Below are positions 43,359 through 51,440 of a DNA stretch of 64,000 bases, piece by piece. The position numbers were made by a program, and so were the translations under genes. Source of the stretch: Clostridium sp. AN503 (GTDB lineage: Bacteria > Bacillota > Clostridia > Lachnospirales > Lachnospiraceae); NCBI RefSeq assembly GCF_040719375.1, contig NZ_JBFDTP010000002.1:3179688-3243687 (forward strand). Direction: 5' to 3'. Numbering within the stretch: position 1 is the first letter of the stretch; each line of letters begins with the position of its first letter. The notes beneath the pieces were generated by a model that worked only from the letters and a program-made list of their open reading frames with translations, was not told where the DNA came from and ran no database searches.

Positions 43359-43742
43359 TCATTCAGCATTCCGGATCACCTCCAGGACCTGCGAAAGGAG
43401 ATGCATGGAGGATGTTTTCGTGAGATGGATGAAGACGCCTTTTATGGAAACTTCCAATCCACAGGTGGACGGCCTCTCTGAGACCGGTCCTAGAGGATGC
43501 AGCATTTCTGCAGCGAATGGCACAATCGGCTGTGAGAGCGCTTCCTGCGGAAGTGATCTCAGGCGGACTTCCCTCACGCGCCGCAATCGATAGTAATAGT
43601 TGGCTTTCGTTATTCCATGCTGATTACACCATTGGACCACGCCCATCCCATCGGGACGGCTCTGACAATCCCTGATTTGTGCGGCCCATTCCAGCAAGCG
43701 GAACTGTGCGGCAGCCATTGTTGCTTCTGAACTCCTAGACAA
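43359..43742 (-). CDS. IS66-family TnpA-like protein, isolated remnant
   Basis: A 127-residue protein with LLEWAAQIRDCQSRPDGMGV and WCNQHGITKANYYYRLRRVR, the helix-turn-helix of the IS66 accessory protein TnpA. No TnpB or TnpC transposase follows, so the element is truncated. It occupies the place of an immunity gene between two junction hairpins (43303-43323 and 43865-43942), so an IS66 copy landed in the cassette and was partly deleted. Confidence 0.8.
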   Translation of the reverse strand: MSRSSEATMAAAQFRLLEWAAQIRDCQSRPDGMGVVQWCNQHGITKANYYYRLRRVREVRLRSLPQEALSQPIVPFAAEMLHPLGPVSERPSTCGLEVSIKGVFIHLTKTSSMHLLSQVLEVIRNAE

Positions 43743-43864
43743 ACCTCCATATAGTGGTATGAAAAGTTGAGTGCTGAACTTTTTATACTTTGATTTGAAG
43801 TCTGGTCTATTGTCTCATTTTGAACAGGAAAAAACAGGTACAGATTATTTACCGTTTACGAAAA

Positions 43865-43942
43865 AGGAGCTGATGTTCCATGACTGATTTCTCAGCTATT
43901 TTGCAACAGCTCCTAGAAACATCGCCCGGCAAAACCAGGGGG
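43865..43942. repeat. two-part junction hairpin, copy e, decayed
   Basis: AGGAGCTG/CAGCTCCT (43865-43872 with 43907-43914) precedes TCGCCCGGC-AAAA-CCAGGGGGA (43922-43942), a mutated form of the GC hairpin, 4 bases from the next immunity stop. A rightward start (ATG 43880, MTDFSAILQQLLET) runs into it, perhaps the truncated head of another transposon gene. Confidence 0.55.
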
Positions 43943-43946
43943 AAAT

Positions 43947-44189
43947 CTAGTCTTTTTCTAAAACATATTTCATTATAGGCATATCTTTCCCCTCCTCGAA
44001 AACATATATTCTGTTACAATTAGGACATTTCCAAACATCATATTGGGGTAAAGGAATTTTCCATGGTTCTATAATATCGCAATCTAATATTTCTTCCCAC
44101 TCCCTGTCTGTATAAACTCTTAACTGAATATCGTTGGGAGCTTGCATTGTACTTAAAATATAACCACATTTACAATTCATTTTTGCCAT
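43947..44189 (-). CDS. zinc-ribbon-like candidate immunity protein
   Basis: An 80-residue protein with NCKCGYI at the N-terminus and WKCPNCNRIYVFEEGKDMP later, likely a zinc ribbon. It starts 1 base after the stop of the CdiA-CT-like tip, so it is its likely cognate immunity gene. Short zinc-ribbon proteins of this kind commonly follow polymorphic toxins. Confidence 0.65.
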   Translation of the reverse strand: MAKMNCKCGYILSTMQAPNDIQLRVYTDREWEEILDCDIIEPWKIPLPQYDVWKCPNCNRIYVFEEGKDMPIMKYVLEKD

Positions 44190-44190
44190 A

Positions 44191-45078
44191 CTATCTTATT
44201 ACCTTTCCTCCTGTCGTCCAAATTTCTACTGTACCTGGAAGTTCCCCTCCGTATACCCCTGCTGCACGATCAATTATAGCTGTTGCCTGTTCAGTCGTGA
44301 TACCAATTTTCCTTGCATCAACAATAACTCTTTCTGCACCTTGTTTAAAGCCATCTTGAATTCTTGTAACAGGTATATTTAAGCTAGTTCCATTCAATGT
44401 TTTTAATTCTGTTTTTACGCCATTGACATAATAATCTGGCATTTTAGCAGTATCAGATCGTGGAATAATTTCAACATCATTTCCTGCATCAAGTAAATCA
44501 TTTACTACTTTTCGTTCATCTGCTGTTAATCCATCCAGTTTTCCTGTCAGTGTTCCTTTAGCAACCTCAACTTCTCCCTTAACCACAGATACTTTCCCGC
44601 TTGTTAGCAGTTTTTTCTCCAGTTGGGAGCCAAATGTCAAAATCGCTTCAAAAATATAATAGTATGCCGGATGATTCCTGAACAGCTCTATCTTGTCACG
44701 GATCAAATGCTCCGCCCGCTCAGGATTGTCCTGGAGCGCATTCAGGATGTTTTCCGCCCCTTCCGGGAAATCTGCCCCGCTCATTATGATACTTCCTAAT
44801 GATGCCAGGAATGTTGATAGCGCTGTGGCTACTCCGGCAAGGCTTACCGTTTCTCCAGCAAGTAATGCTGCCGACGCAGTTCCCAGTGCACCACCAGAAA
44901 CCGTCAGTGCTGATATCCCCGCCACAATTACAACGCCAGCCGTAACTACTCGAACAGTTCCACTGGTTATTCGACCAACCTTCTCCCAATCGATACTTAC
45001 GAGTAAATCATAAAAGCTCGTGTCACATTCACCGACATATTCTTCACTTAGGTCCTTTGCCTCTCTCATAAGATTCAT
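44191..45078 (-). CDS. Rhs pre-toxin fragment with a CdiA-CT-like tRNase tip
   Basis: A 295-codon frame. Residues 1-160 are the pre-toxin region shared with other cassettes, with a hydrophobic helix pair (VVTAGVVIVAGISALTVSGG). The tip, about 190-295, reads LTADERKVVNDLLDAGNDVE, MPDYYVNGVKTELKTLN, GAERVIVDARKIG and GTVEIWTTGGKVIR. The PDYYVNG-K pattern and C-terminal beta strands match the tRNase tips of CDI toxins. Upstream, homology continues to about 45222 but an in-frame TAA at 45173 replaces the Gln of YIQEY, so the Rhs core is gone. The tip itself is intact. Confidence 0.65.
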   Translation of the reverse strand: MNLMREAKDLSEEYVGECDTSFYDLLVSIDWEKVGRITSGTVRVVTAGVVIVAGISALTVSGGALGTASAALLAGETVSLAGVATALSTFLASLGSIIMSGADFPEGAENILNALQDNPERAEHLIRDKIELFRNHPAYYYIFEAILTFGSQLEKKLLTSGKVSVVKGEVEVAKGTLTGKLDGLTADERKVVNDLLDAGNDVEIIPRSDTAKMPDYYVNGVKTELKTLNGTSLNIPVTRIQDGFKQGAERVIVDARKIGITTEQATAIIDRAAGVYGGELPGTVEIWTTGGKVIR

Positions 45079-45230
45079 TAGACGCTCTGAAGAAGTAGTA
45101 CCAGTGCTGTCAACGCTATCCGAAAGGAACTGCTCATAGTCTGTCTGATGACTTAAGAGCTCTTTGTACTCTTATATATATGTCTCATATGTGCTCTCTT
45201 TCTCTCCATAAAGTTCTGGCCCAAAATTAC

Positions 45231-45347
45231 TGTGACTAAACTTACATTGATTGGTATAGTCCGACTTCGCTGGGTTCACTGCGGGTTAAAGAGATTATAT
45301 TGAAAAATGCATAGCCTCTGAGGGTATCGCCCAGCAAAGCCGGGCGA
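45231..45347. repeat. TGTGAC repeat with junction hairpin, copy f
   Basis: 45231-45289 aligns with 52930-52990 (GGT-TAGTCCGACTTCGCTGG-like hairpin, then GGGTTAAAGAG). A degenerate AGAG..CTCT palindrome (45290-45319) and GC hairpin TCGCCCAGCAAAGCCGGGCGA (45327-45347) follow. Confidence 0.65.
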
Positions 45348-45367
45348 ACAAATCTACCTAAGCTTGA

Positions 45368-45853
45368 CTATTCCTCGTAAACTGTAATAGTCAAGCCTAG
45401 TTCTCCCATTATTTCGTCACCTATTTCTACTATCATTTTTTTATTGGGAAACAATTCATTTATTCTTCGTTTCCAATTATAGGTTAAAACCTCGCAAAAC
45501 TGCATTATTAATGATTCATCTTGATAAGATTCATCTGTACAATTTATAAATAAATCTCCTATGCTCCAACTATTTACCCATTTTTCTATATTCTTTTTAT
45601 TCTTTCCAAATCTTTCTTCTAATTTTTCTACTTTATTAATAGCCTCCTCTCCAGTTTCTTTAAAAAATTCAGAAACAAAGACATATTCTCCTATTTGAAT
45701 AAAATCTGGGCATAATAAATGCGAAATTGCAATAACATCTTCCAGCGAATTGCAATTGCATGCTTGTTCAAATAAGTTACATCCCTTAGGTTTACTGAAC
45801 TTACGAATAATTTCTTGTTGTACAATACTCCTATAATATTTAATTTCATACAT
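45368..45853 (-). CDS. candidate immunity protein of the 45.9-47.3 kb cassette
   Basis: A ~161-residue acidic helical protein (NLFEQACNCNSLEDVIAISH, ALLCPDFIQIGEYVFVSEFF-like core, ending LGLTITVYEE). ATG 45853 lies 4 bases after the toxin-tip TGA; an in-frame ATG at 45868 would overlap that tip. The position makes it the cognate immunity gene. Family not recognised. Confidence 0.6.
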   Translation of the reverse strand: MYEIKYYRSIVQQEIIRKFSKPKGCNLFEQACNCNSLEDVIAISHLLCPDFIQIGEYVFVSEFFKETGEEAINKVEKLEERFGKNKKNIEKWVNSWSIGDLFINCTDESYQDESLIMQFCEVLTYNWKRRINELFPNKKMIVEIGDEIMGELGLTITVYEE

Positions 45854-45857
45854 TTTA

Positions 45858-46196
45858 TCACCATCCAAATAAATCTAATATAAACTGCGGTACTGAACCA
45901 TCCAATTTGTAAGGACTAAAAAACTTTTCTCCTGTAGGGTTAACATTAATTTTAAACCCTTTTACTCTACTTGAGCTTATATCATAAATCAGGTCACTAT
46001 TACCATCATATACAAATACATGTTCACCATTTTCAGTTCGAAGAAAACTATTTGAATTACTCTTCGTTGGTCTATTTGCCCCTGCTTTATTTATTTTAAC
46101 AGTTCCATCATCCTTTAAACTTTTAAAGTCGAAGCCGTTTAGTTCGCTCATATTATGTAAATTTCTTTCCCAAGAATCAGCCTTTCCCTTAACCAC
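45858..46196 (-). pseudogene. toxin tip detached from its Rhs core by a one-base deletion
   Basis: The frame begins in the common pre-toxin sequence SVVKG and continues KADSWERNLHNMSELNGFDF, TVKINKAGANRPTKSNSNSF, ENGEHVFVYDGNSDLIYDIS and ends LDGSVPQFILDLFGW. It would be continuous with the Rhs fragment 46214-47278 if one C were restored in the C-run at 46227-46229. The tip is unnamed, beta-rich and AT-rich. It cannot be made as an Rhs fusion in this state. Confidence 0.6.
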
Positions 46197-46213
46197 AGAT
46201 ACTTTCCCGCTTG

Positions 46214-47278
46214 TTAGCAGTTTTTTCCCAGTTGGGAGCCAAATGTCAAAATTGCTTCAAAAATATAATAGTATGCCGGATGGTTCCTGAACAGCTCTAT
46301 CTTGTCACGGATCAGATGCTCCGCCCGCTCAGGATTGTCCTGGAGCGCATTCAGGATGTTTTCCGCCCCTTCCAGGAAATCTGCCCCCTGCATTATTACA
46401 CTTCCCAGTGACATCAGGAACGTTGACATCGCTGTAGCTACTCCTGCAAGGCTTACCGCCTCTCCTGCCAGCAATGCTGCCGCCGCAGTTCCCAGTGCGC
46501 CTCCCGCGACCACCAGTGCAGAGATTCCTGCGACAATCAGTATACCGGCTCCAACTACCTGGATCGTCCCGCTTGTGATTCGGCCCACTTTTTCCCAATT
46601 GACGCTTACAAGCAAATCATAAAAACCTGTATCCGCACGGAAACGATCATACCCTTTCTGCTGCTCTAAAAGGTTATTATATTCTTGTATGTATCTTTCA
46701 TATGTGCCCTCTTGCTGCATCTTTTCTATTTCTTCTCCAGTGGGCGCATGAAGCTCTATCCGATCAATATAATCCCAATAGGTCCTGTGCCCGCTCGGAT
46801 CCACATAATTCAACGGACTATTCTTCACATAAACATACCGGTTCAGCGTCAGCGGATCCGTGATATCCCCCAGATAAGTATCCTCCTGGAAGAACCTTCC
46901 CGGATTAGCATTATAATATCTCGCCCTTAAGAACTCAAGCCCGGTATTCGGGTTATAGCTCTCTGCGTTATACCCATAGAAATCCGCACGTATTACATGG
47001 ATCAAACGGTTTAACGGATCGTACTCATAGGTGGTCGCTCGTCCGTCACGGTCGGTCAGTTTGGTGATGTTATCGTTTTTGTCATATTCATAAAGCACCG
47101 TATAACCATCCGGATACAAGATTTCGGATAGGTTATCCGCTTCATCATAGAAATACTCCACCACTTTCCCGGAGCCATTAGTCGCGGTCTTTAAGCGGCC
47201 TAAGGAATCATAGGTATAAGTACTCTCCCCTGTGATATCCTCCATGGAGATCCGCTGGCCCATCACGTTATAGACCAT
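46214..47278 (-). pseudogene. displaced Rhs-core fragment with pre-toxin region
   Basis: A 354-codon frame from MVYNVMGQRISMEDITGEST through the YD repeats, the same VIRAD-FYGYN internal deletion joint as the 37.5-39.1 kb fragment, RYYNANPGRFFQEDTY, YVDPSGH and the hydrophobic pre-toxin region, ending ...GSQLGKNC. The premature end comes from CCC where paralogues have CCCC (compare 37742-37755 with 46221-46234). It starts right beside the palindrome at 47308. Confidence 0.8.
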
Positions 47279-47307
47279 TTTCTTTGCAAGGTGTACTGCC
47301 AGTTGAA

Positions 47308-47334
47308 AGCTGGATGGCTTAATGCCACCCAGCT
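47308..47334. repeat. junction palindrome without GC hairpin, copy g
   Basis: Perfect 11-bp palindrome AGCTGGATGGC/GCCACCCAGCT (47308-47318 with 47324-47334), preceded by CAGTTGAAAG like the CAGGTTAAAG of the other junctions. Confidence 0.7.
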
Positions 47335-47443
47335 AAAAGACTCTTTCCAATAAAGTTACTCAAAATACATCAATCATGTTTTACCCTAAATACATAAATG
47401 TGATTAATTGGTGCTGTCAGTTCATCCCGATTATCTACATCTT

Positions 47444-47662
47444 CTAACTCGAAACAAATGCCTTTTCTACACCTATTTGATCAACTTTTCCATCGCTCGC
47501 TATCCAAAATTTTGCATTATCAATCGCAAGTATTGCCCCCATTTCTAAAAGTTGTTCTTTATAATCTCTACCAATTATTTCTAAAAGATCTTCTCGTGTA
47601 ATGCCAAGTTTAATATTTCCAATACAATCTCCTGGAATTATTGGACCGCTTTGTAATTTCAT
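47444..47662 (-). CDS. small candidate immunity protein
   Basis: A 72-residue protein (GPIIPGDCIGNIKLGITRED and GAILAIDNAKFWIASDGKVD). Its ATG directly follows the TAA of a toxin-tip fragment (TAAATG). I recognise the GDxIGxIxLG pattern from small proteins near polymorphic toxins but cannot name it. Confidence 0.55.
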   Translation of the reverse strand: MKLQSGPIIPGDCIGNIKLGITREDLLEIIGRDYKEQLLEMGAILAIDNAKFWIASDGKVDQIGVEKAFVSS

Positions 47663-48060
47663 TTATTGTACCTGCCTTATATTAATAAATCCATTTAAAC
47701 TCGTTCCCTCATAGAAATCAATGATTTGACCTGTTGCTTTATTGAAATAGCTTGTTTCCCTTGTGATCTTATTATGATTTGTGTTTGTCCACTTTGACCT
47801 CCTACTTGAATTCCATACTCCTTCAAATATGTCAGCAGAATTTTTGTTATCCTCAATTGTTCCTCGATATCAACACCATACTTCTGCTATAACTGCTGCC
47901 TAATCCCATTTTTCTATATTCATTACAGGTAATTCATGTAACTATACCAGATATGCAGCTTATCGTTAACACATTTCTGGGGTAAATTCATGTAATGCAG
48001 TAAAAATTCCAAATCATTTACTTCAATAATTAATTTTGGCAAATCAGACCCATTAAATCT
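47663..48060 (-). pseudogene. remnants of a toxin tip and of another immunity gene
   Basis: 47663-47850 encodes, without a start, EDNKNSADIFEGVWNSSRRS, KWTNTNHNKITRETSYFNKA and TGQIIDFYEGTSLNGFINIR, then TAA: the end of a toxin tip whose immunity gene follows. 47910-48060 encodes GSDLPKLIIEVNDLEFLLHY and MNLPQKCVNDKLHIWYSYMN before a stop, probably the tail of an unrelated immunity gene. The reading frames between them are broken. Confidence 0.5.
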
Positions 48061-48106
48061 TCACTTGCCCTCAGCAAATATCCTCCTGGAAAGCCTCCTG
48101 TGATTA

Positions 48107-48472
48107 TCATTCCTCACTTTCCACCTGCATATCAACATCTACTCCATAACGTTCCATTAACCCAATTGCCACCTCTGACATACACTTTTCTATACTATCC
48201 CTGTCTAAATCTATCAGAAAATCCATCCAGAGGCTTTCATTTTCAAAATAACATTCTCTTTGAGCGTCACGCTCATTTCCTTCGGAAGCACTGCGAAACA
48301 GGTTGAAATCCACATGCTCCGACTCTCCTCCTGCACCTATAATTATTTCTGCATTTTCTTCTTCAATATCTATAATTACGCTTATTTTCTCCAGATTTCC
48401 TGACATATAATATTTCGCAAATAAATCTATAGAGCGTATTAAAAATTCTTCAATTACATTTTTCCAATCCAT
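48107..48472 (-). CDS. candidate immunity protein (121 residues)
   Basis: A strongly acidic protein (VIIDIEEENAEIIIGAGGES, LWMDFLIDLDRDSIEKCMSE, VDVDMQVESEE). Acidity suits inhibition of a nuclease. It follows the 291-residue gene by 31 bases on the same strand, and both lie behind the PD-(D/E)XK-like tip. It may be a second, accumulated immunity gene. Confidence 0.5.
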   Translation of the reverse strand: MDWKNVIEEFLIRSIDLFAKYYMSGNLEKISVIIDIEEENAEIIIGAGGESEHVDFNLFRSASEGNERDAQRECYFENESLWMDFLIDLDRDSIEKCMSEVAIGLMERYGVDVDMQVESEE

Positions 48473-48503
48473 TATTCAACCTCATAATTAAAACTATTAT
48501 AAT

Positions 48504-49379
48504 TTATAATGTAATAACTGGAACTAAATAAAAATTTTTCCCTTTACAATGTTGTTCCATTAAAAATTTCACTTTTTTACTTACAACAATATAGGCCCAT
48601 TCATAATTTAATTCCCCTGTCTTTTGTAAATCGTTTTCTTTAAAGAAACGCTCAGATGTAGTGTTGAAATCTAGAGCTCCTTCTAAGTTTTCCGCAGAAA
48701 ATACTATATTTCCATTTAACTCTGTATACTTTTTACCACACCTTCTACAAATCCGTGATTCTGTCAAGGTTTTGCTATGCATTTCAGGAAGTTGATTCAG
48801 TACTTTTAACCTGAATAAATTATCAACATCTTTTTTATTTCTAGAGTCTACAACACTATCAAATTCCACCCCAGAAATTTTCTCTTTTTCGAAAAGTGTC
48901 TTTAACTCTCTTGTCACTATTATTTCAGGTTCTAACGGAAAAATATCATATTTATCAATTCCTCTTACAGGAACGCGACATTTTCCTTTTAATATCATCC
49001 CACCCTTGCACCAGTCACATCCGCCCTCATATTTGTTACCTCTAAGCAGCGAATAAAATCCATACTCGATTACCCGTTCAAGTTTAAGTTGATAAAAATT
49101 TGTAGTTTCCAGTTCATCTTCTGACAATATGTATTTACACTGCTCCCACATCACCAAATTAAGTTTTTCTGCATCTTTTATAAATTGCACATATTCACTT
49201 GTGTCTTCATAAAAATAAAAATATGCATAGTTTAAAGAATGCAGATACGGCTGTACTGACAGTTCTGCATATTTTTCTATTATTTTATCCAAATTGCGTG
49301 ATATTACAGGATTTCCCGAAGTACTTTTGTCTAAAGTTATGTTATCACTTTTCACTCCTACTCGTACCAATTTTCGCAT
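48504..49379 (-). CDS. candidate immunity protein with zinc-binding cysteines
   Basis: A 291-residue AT-rich protein with two Cys pairs, CDWCKGG (about 125) and ICRRCGKKY (about 213), likely zinc sites. The N-terminal half is helical (NLDKIIEKYAELSVQPYLHS) and the C-terminus is beta-rich (WAYIVVSKKVKFLMEQH). GAGGAGGAG precedes the ATG. It lies 77 bases downstream of the PD-(D/E)XK-like toxin gene and is its probable immunity partner. Larger than most immunity proteins. Confidence 0.55.
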   Translation of the reverse strand: MRKLVRVGVKSDNITLDKSTSGNPVISRNLDKIIEKYAELSVQPYLHSLNYAYFYFYEDTSEYVQFIKDAEKLNLVMWEQCKYILSEDELETTNFYQLKLERVIEYGFYSLLRGNKYEGGCDWCKGGMILKGKCRVPVRGIDKYDIFPLEPEIIVTRELKTLFEKEKISGVEFDSVVDSRNKKDVDNLFRLKVLNQLPEMHSKTLTESRICRRCGKKYTELNGNIVFSAENLEGALDFNTTSERFFKENDLQKTGELNYEWAYIVVSKKVKFLMEQHCKGKNFYLVPVITL

Positions 49380-49456
49380 AGACTACTCCTCCTCTTTAGA
49401 TGTGCGGACATTAATATTGCTTAATAAATGTCCGCACAATATAACCAAATTACAAA

Positions 49457-50977
49457 TCATCCAACTGGTACTATTTGTGACAAAGCAGTTAATGCTTCTG
49501 CGCCATATTGTTTAATAAATCCGGCTGTGGCTGAAATACTATTTGCACCAACCATTACAGTGACTGATGTAAATACATAATCAATAATCGCTTCTGATAC
49601 ATCAAAATGTTTCTTTACTACTTCTGCCGCCTCAGCATTTGTAACCCAAACACGCTCTTCAGCACTTCCCTGGTAATATAAGCCATAGAATAAAAATCCT
49701 GGATATACCATAGACTCTACTACTGCCATTTTAATCTTTCCAGCAATAGGAATATTATCAATAAGCCCTACTGATCCTGGTGGTCCAGGTAACATTTTTA
49801 CATTGGGATCCGACGTCAACATGTCTTGAAACTTACTATTGGCAGTCGTCATTCTACTATTGCTCAAATACCAAGTTATGGGTTTTACCTCCCATGCATA
49901 CGGTTGAACATGCGGCAATTTCCATGCTATAATATCCGCTTCATAACACCTTGTTGTATTATTAGCCGTTAATTCACCTGCCCGTTCTACATGAAGTTCC
50001 ACAAATGGCGAAAAACCATTTTCAACTAATCTCTTTGCTGCATATAACTGCGCAATTTCATGAAATGCTGTATAAATTGCTCCTGTTCCATTTTCAGAAA
50101 GTGCCTTTTTTGCAAGATCCTCCGCTGTTATAGTACCATTTATCAACCACTCTTTAAGCAATGTTAACATGGTTTCGGTCATGTGTCCGCTAGGATCCAC
50201 ATAATTCAACGGACTGTTCTTCACATATGCATACCGGTTCAACGTCAGTGGGTCCACGATATCCCCCAGGTAAGTATCCTCCTGGAAGAACCTCCCCTGA
50301 TTAGCATTATAATACCTCGCCCTTAAGAACTCAAGCCCGGTATTCGGGTTATAGCTCTCTGCGTTATACCCATAGAAATCTGTATGCTCTGTGCTCCCCA
50401 GCGTCACCTGTCCATAAGGATCATACTGGTACACATCGGTCACTCTGCCATTATACCAGGTGTTCGCTGTCACACTCCCCCGTCCATCATACAGGTAGTA
50501 GCTCATCTCATCATGCACTACATCCCGCGCCTCCGTCCAGATATCATTCCTGGAATTGCGCATGGTACCTGCAGAGCTGTAAGACTCCGTCGCACCGCTG
50601 TTGACTGTGTAGGCCGTCAGCACTTCCGTATACTCCCGGTTGGTATCATTCACATACTCGGTCAGGTCATAGGCCCTTCCCGTATCCGAACAGATATAGC
50701 TGAACAGCTGGCCTTCCGCCGTCAGGCTCTCATCCTCATTCCGGCTGTGTTCCGGCATGTAGATCTCACCGCCCCAGCCGATCCCGTAGCCGCATTCTGC
50801 TTCCGGATTGTAGTTCAGCTGGAACGCGCGGTTCCCGTCGCCGTCATAGGTGGACGCCATAAGGAGCTTCTGCTGGTCATACACTGCCGTCAGATGGTTC
50901 TCCGTGTCATACTGGTATACTACTTCCGCCTGCTTCTGATAACACTCATAGGTCAGGTTGTTTTTTGCCTCCAGCAC
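49457..50977 (-). CDS. displaced Rhs cassette with a PD-(D/E)XK-like nuclease tip
   Basis: A 506-codon frame; Rhs homology continues upstream to about 51049. The core (VVYQYDTENHL, YLYDGRGSVTANTWYNGRV, YGYNAESYNPNTGLEF, NYVDPSGHM) has an internal deletion joining VLEAKN to NLTYECYQ. The ~235-residue tip has YEADIIAWKLPHVQPYAWEV followed by KP, i.e. an E-x-D...E-x-K layout of restriction-endonuclease-fold nucleases, then a hydrophobic segment (VVESMVYPGFLFYGLYY). The frame is intact from the internal ATG, but it lacks the signal peptide and is unlikely to be delivered as it stands. Confidence 0.7.
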   Translation of the reverse strand: MLEAKNNLTYECYQKQAEVVYQYDTENHLTAVYDQQKLLMASTYDGDGNRAFQLNYNPEAECGYGIGWGGEIYMPEHSRNEDESLTAEGQLFSYICSDTGRAYDLTEYVNDTNREYTEVLTAYTVNSGATESYSSAGTMRNSRNDIWTEARDVVHDEMSYYLYDGRGSVTANTWYNGRVTDVYQYDPYGQVTLGSTEHTDFYGYNAESYNPNTGLEFLRARYYNANQGRFFQEDTYLGDIVDPLTLNRYAYVKNSPLNYVDPSGHMTETMLTLLKEWLINGTITAEDLAKKALSENGTGAIYTAFHEIAQLYAAKRLVENGFSPFVELHVERAGELTANNTTRCYEADIIAWKLPHVQPYAWEVKPITWYLSNSRMTTANSKFQDMLTSDPNVKMLPGPPGSVGLIDNIPIAGKIKMAVVESMVYPGFLFYGLYYQGSAEERVWVTNAEAAEVVKKHFDVSEAIIDYVFTSVTVMVGANSISATAGFIKQYGAEALTALSQIVPVG

Positions 50978-51100
50978 CTGATTCCTGGCGTTATAGGTAT
51001 ATATGCTCCCACTTCCATCCGTACGAGTCAGACGATTTAACGAAGTGCACTCCCCCCTGCCGCTCCGATTGTAAACTCGAGTTTAATCTAACCTAAAAAT

Positions 51101-51166
51101 AGACAAAGTCCAGGCACAAAAGTCGGACTTTGTCTACAATCTGCATCGCCCGGCAAAGCCGGGCGA
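51101..51166. repeat. two-part junction hairpin, copy h
   Basis: AGACAAAGTCC/GGACTTTGTCT (51101-51111 with 51125-51135) plus TCGCCCGGCAAAGCCGGGCGA (51146-51166), 17 bases past the stop of the CPCC immunity gene. Near-identical to copy d. Confidence 0.85.
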
Positions 51167-51182
51167 ATAATAATAATAATAA

Positions 51183-51440
51183 TTAATCAGAATGTTCACA
51201 TATTAGTTGAATATGAGCATCCCATCCTTCTGGTGGTTTTCTTGATTTTGAAAACCATTTGCAACCACTGTCTATCCATTTCTGCTTCCACATATCTTGT
51301 TGTTTTTCTTTATCTGGAAAATCATCACATCCAAATTCAAAGTCACAGCAAGGGCAAATCTCATAAGAGCCATTACCATTCTCATCATACGGTTTTTCAA
51401 ACAATCCATTATAATTGCATATAGGGCACATATACTTCAC
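51183..51440 (-). CDS. CPCC-type cysteine-rich immunity protein
   Basis: An 85-residue protein with MCPICNYNGLFE and YEICPCCDFEFGCDD, the Cys_rich_CPCC pattern found among polymorphic-toxin immunity proteins, with a WxxxW helix and KPPEGWD near the end. It probably starts at GTG 51440, with AAGGAG upstream, overlapping the TGA of the preceding Rhs fragment. Its toxin appears to have been deleted down to a short tail. Confidence 0.75.
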   Translation of the reverse strand: MKYMCPICNYNGLFEKPYDENGNGSYEICPCCDFEFGCDDFPDKEKQQDMWKQKWIDSGCKWFSKSRKPPEGWDAHIQLICEHSD

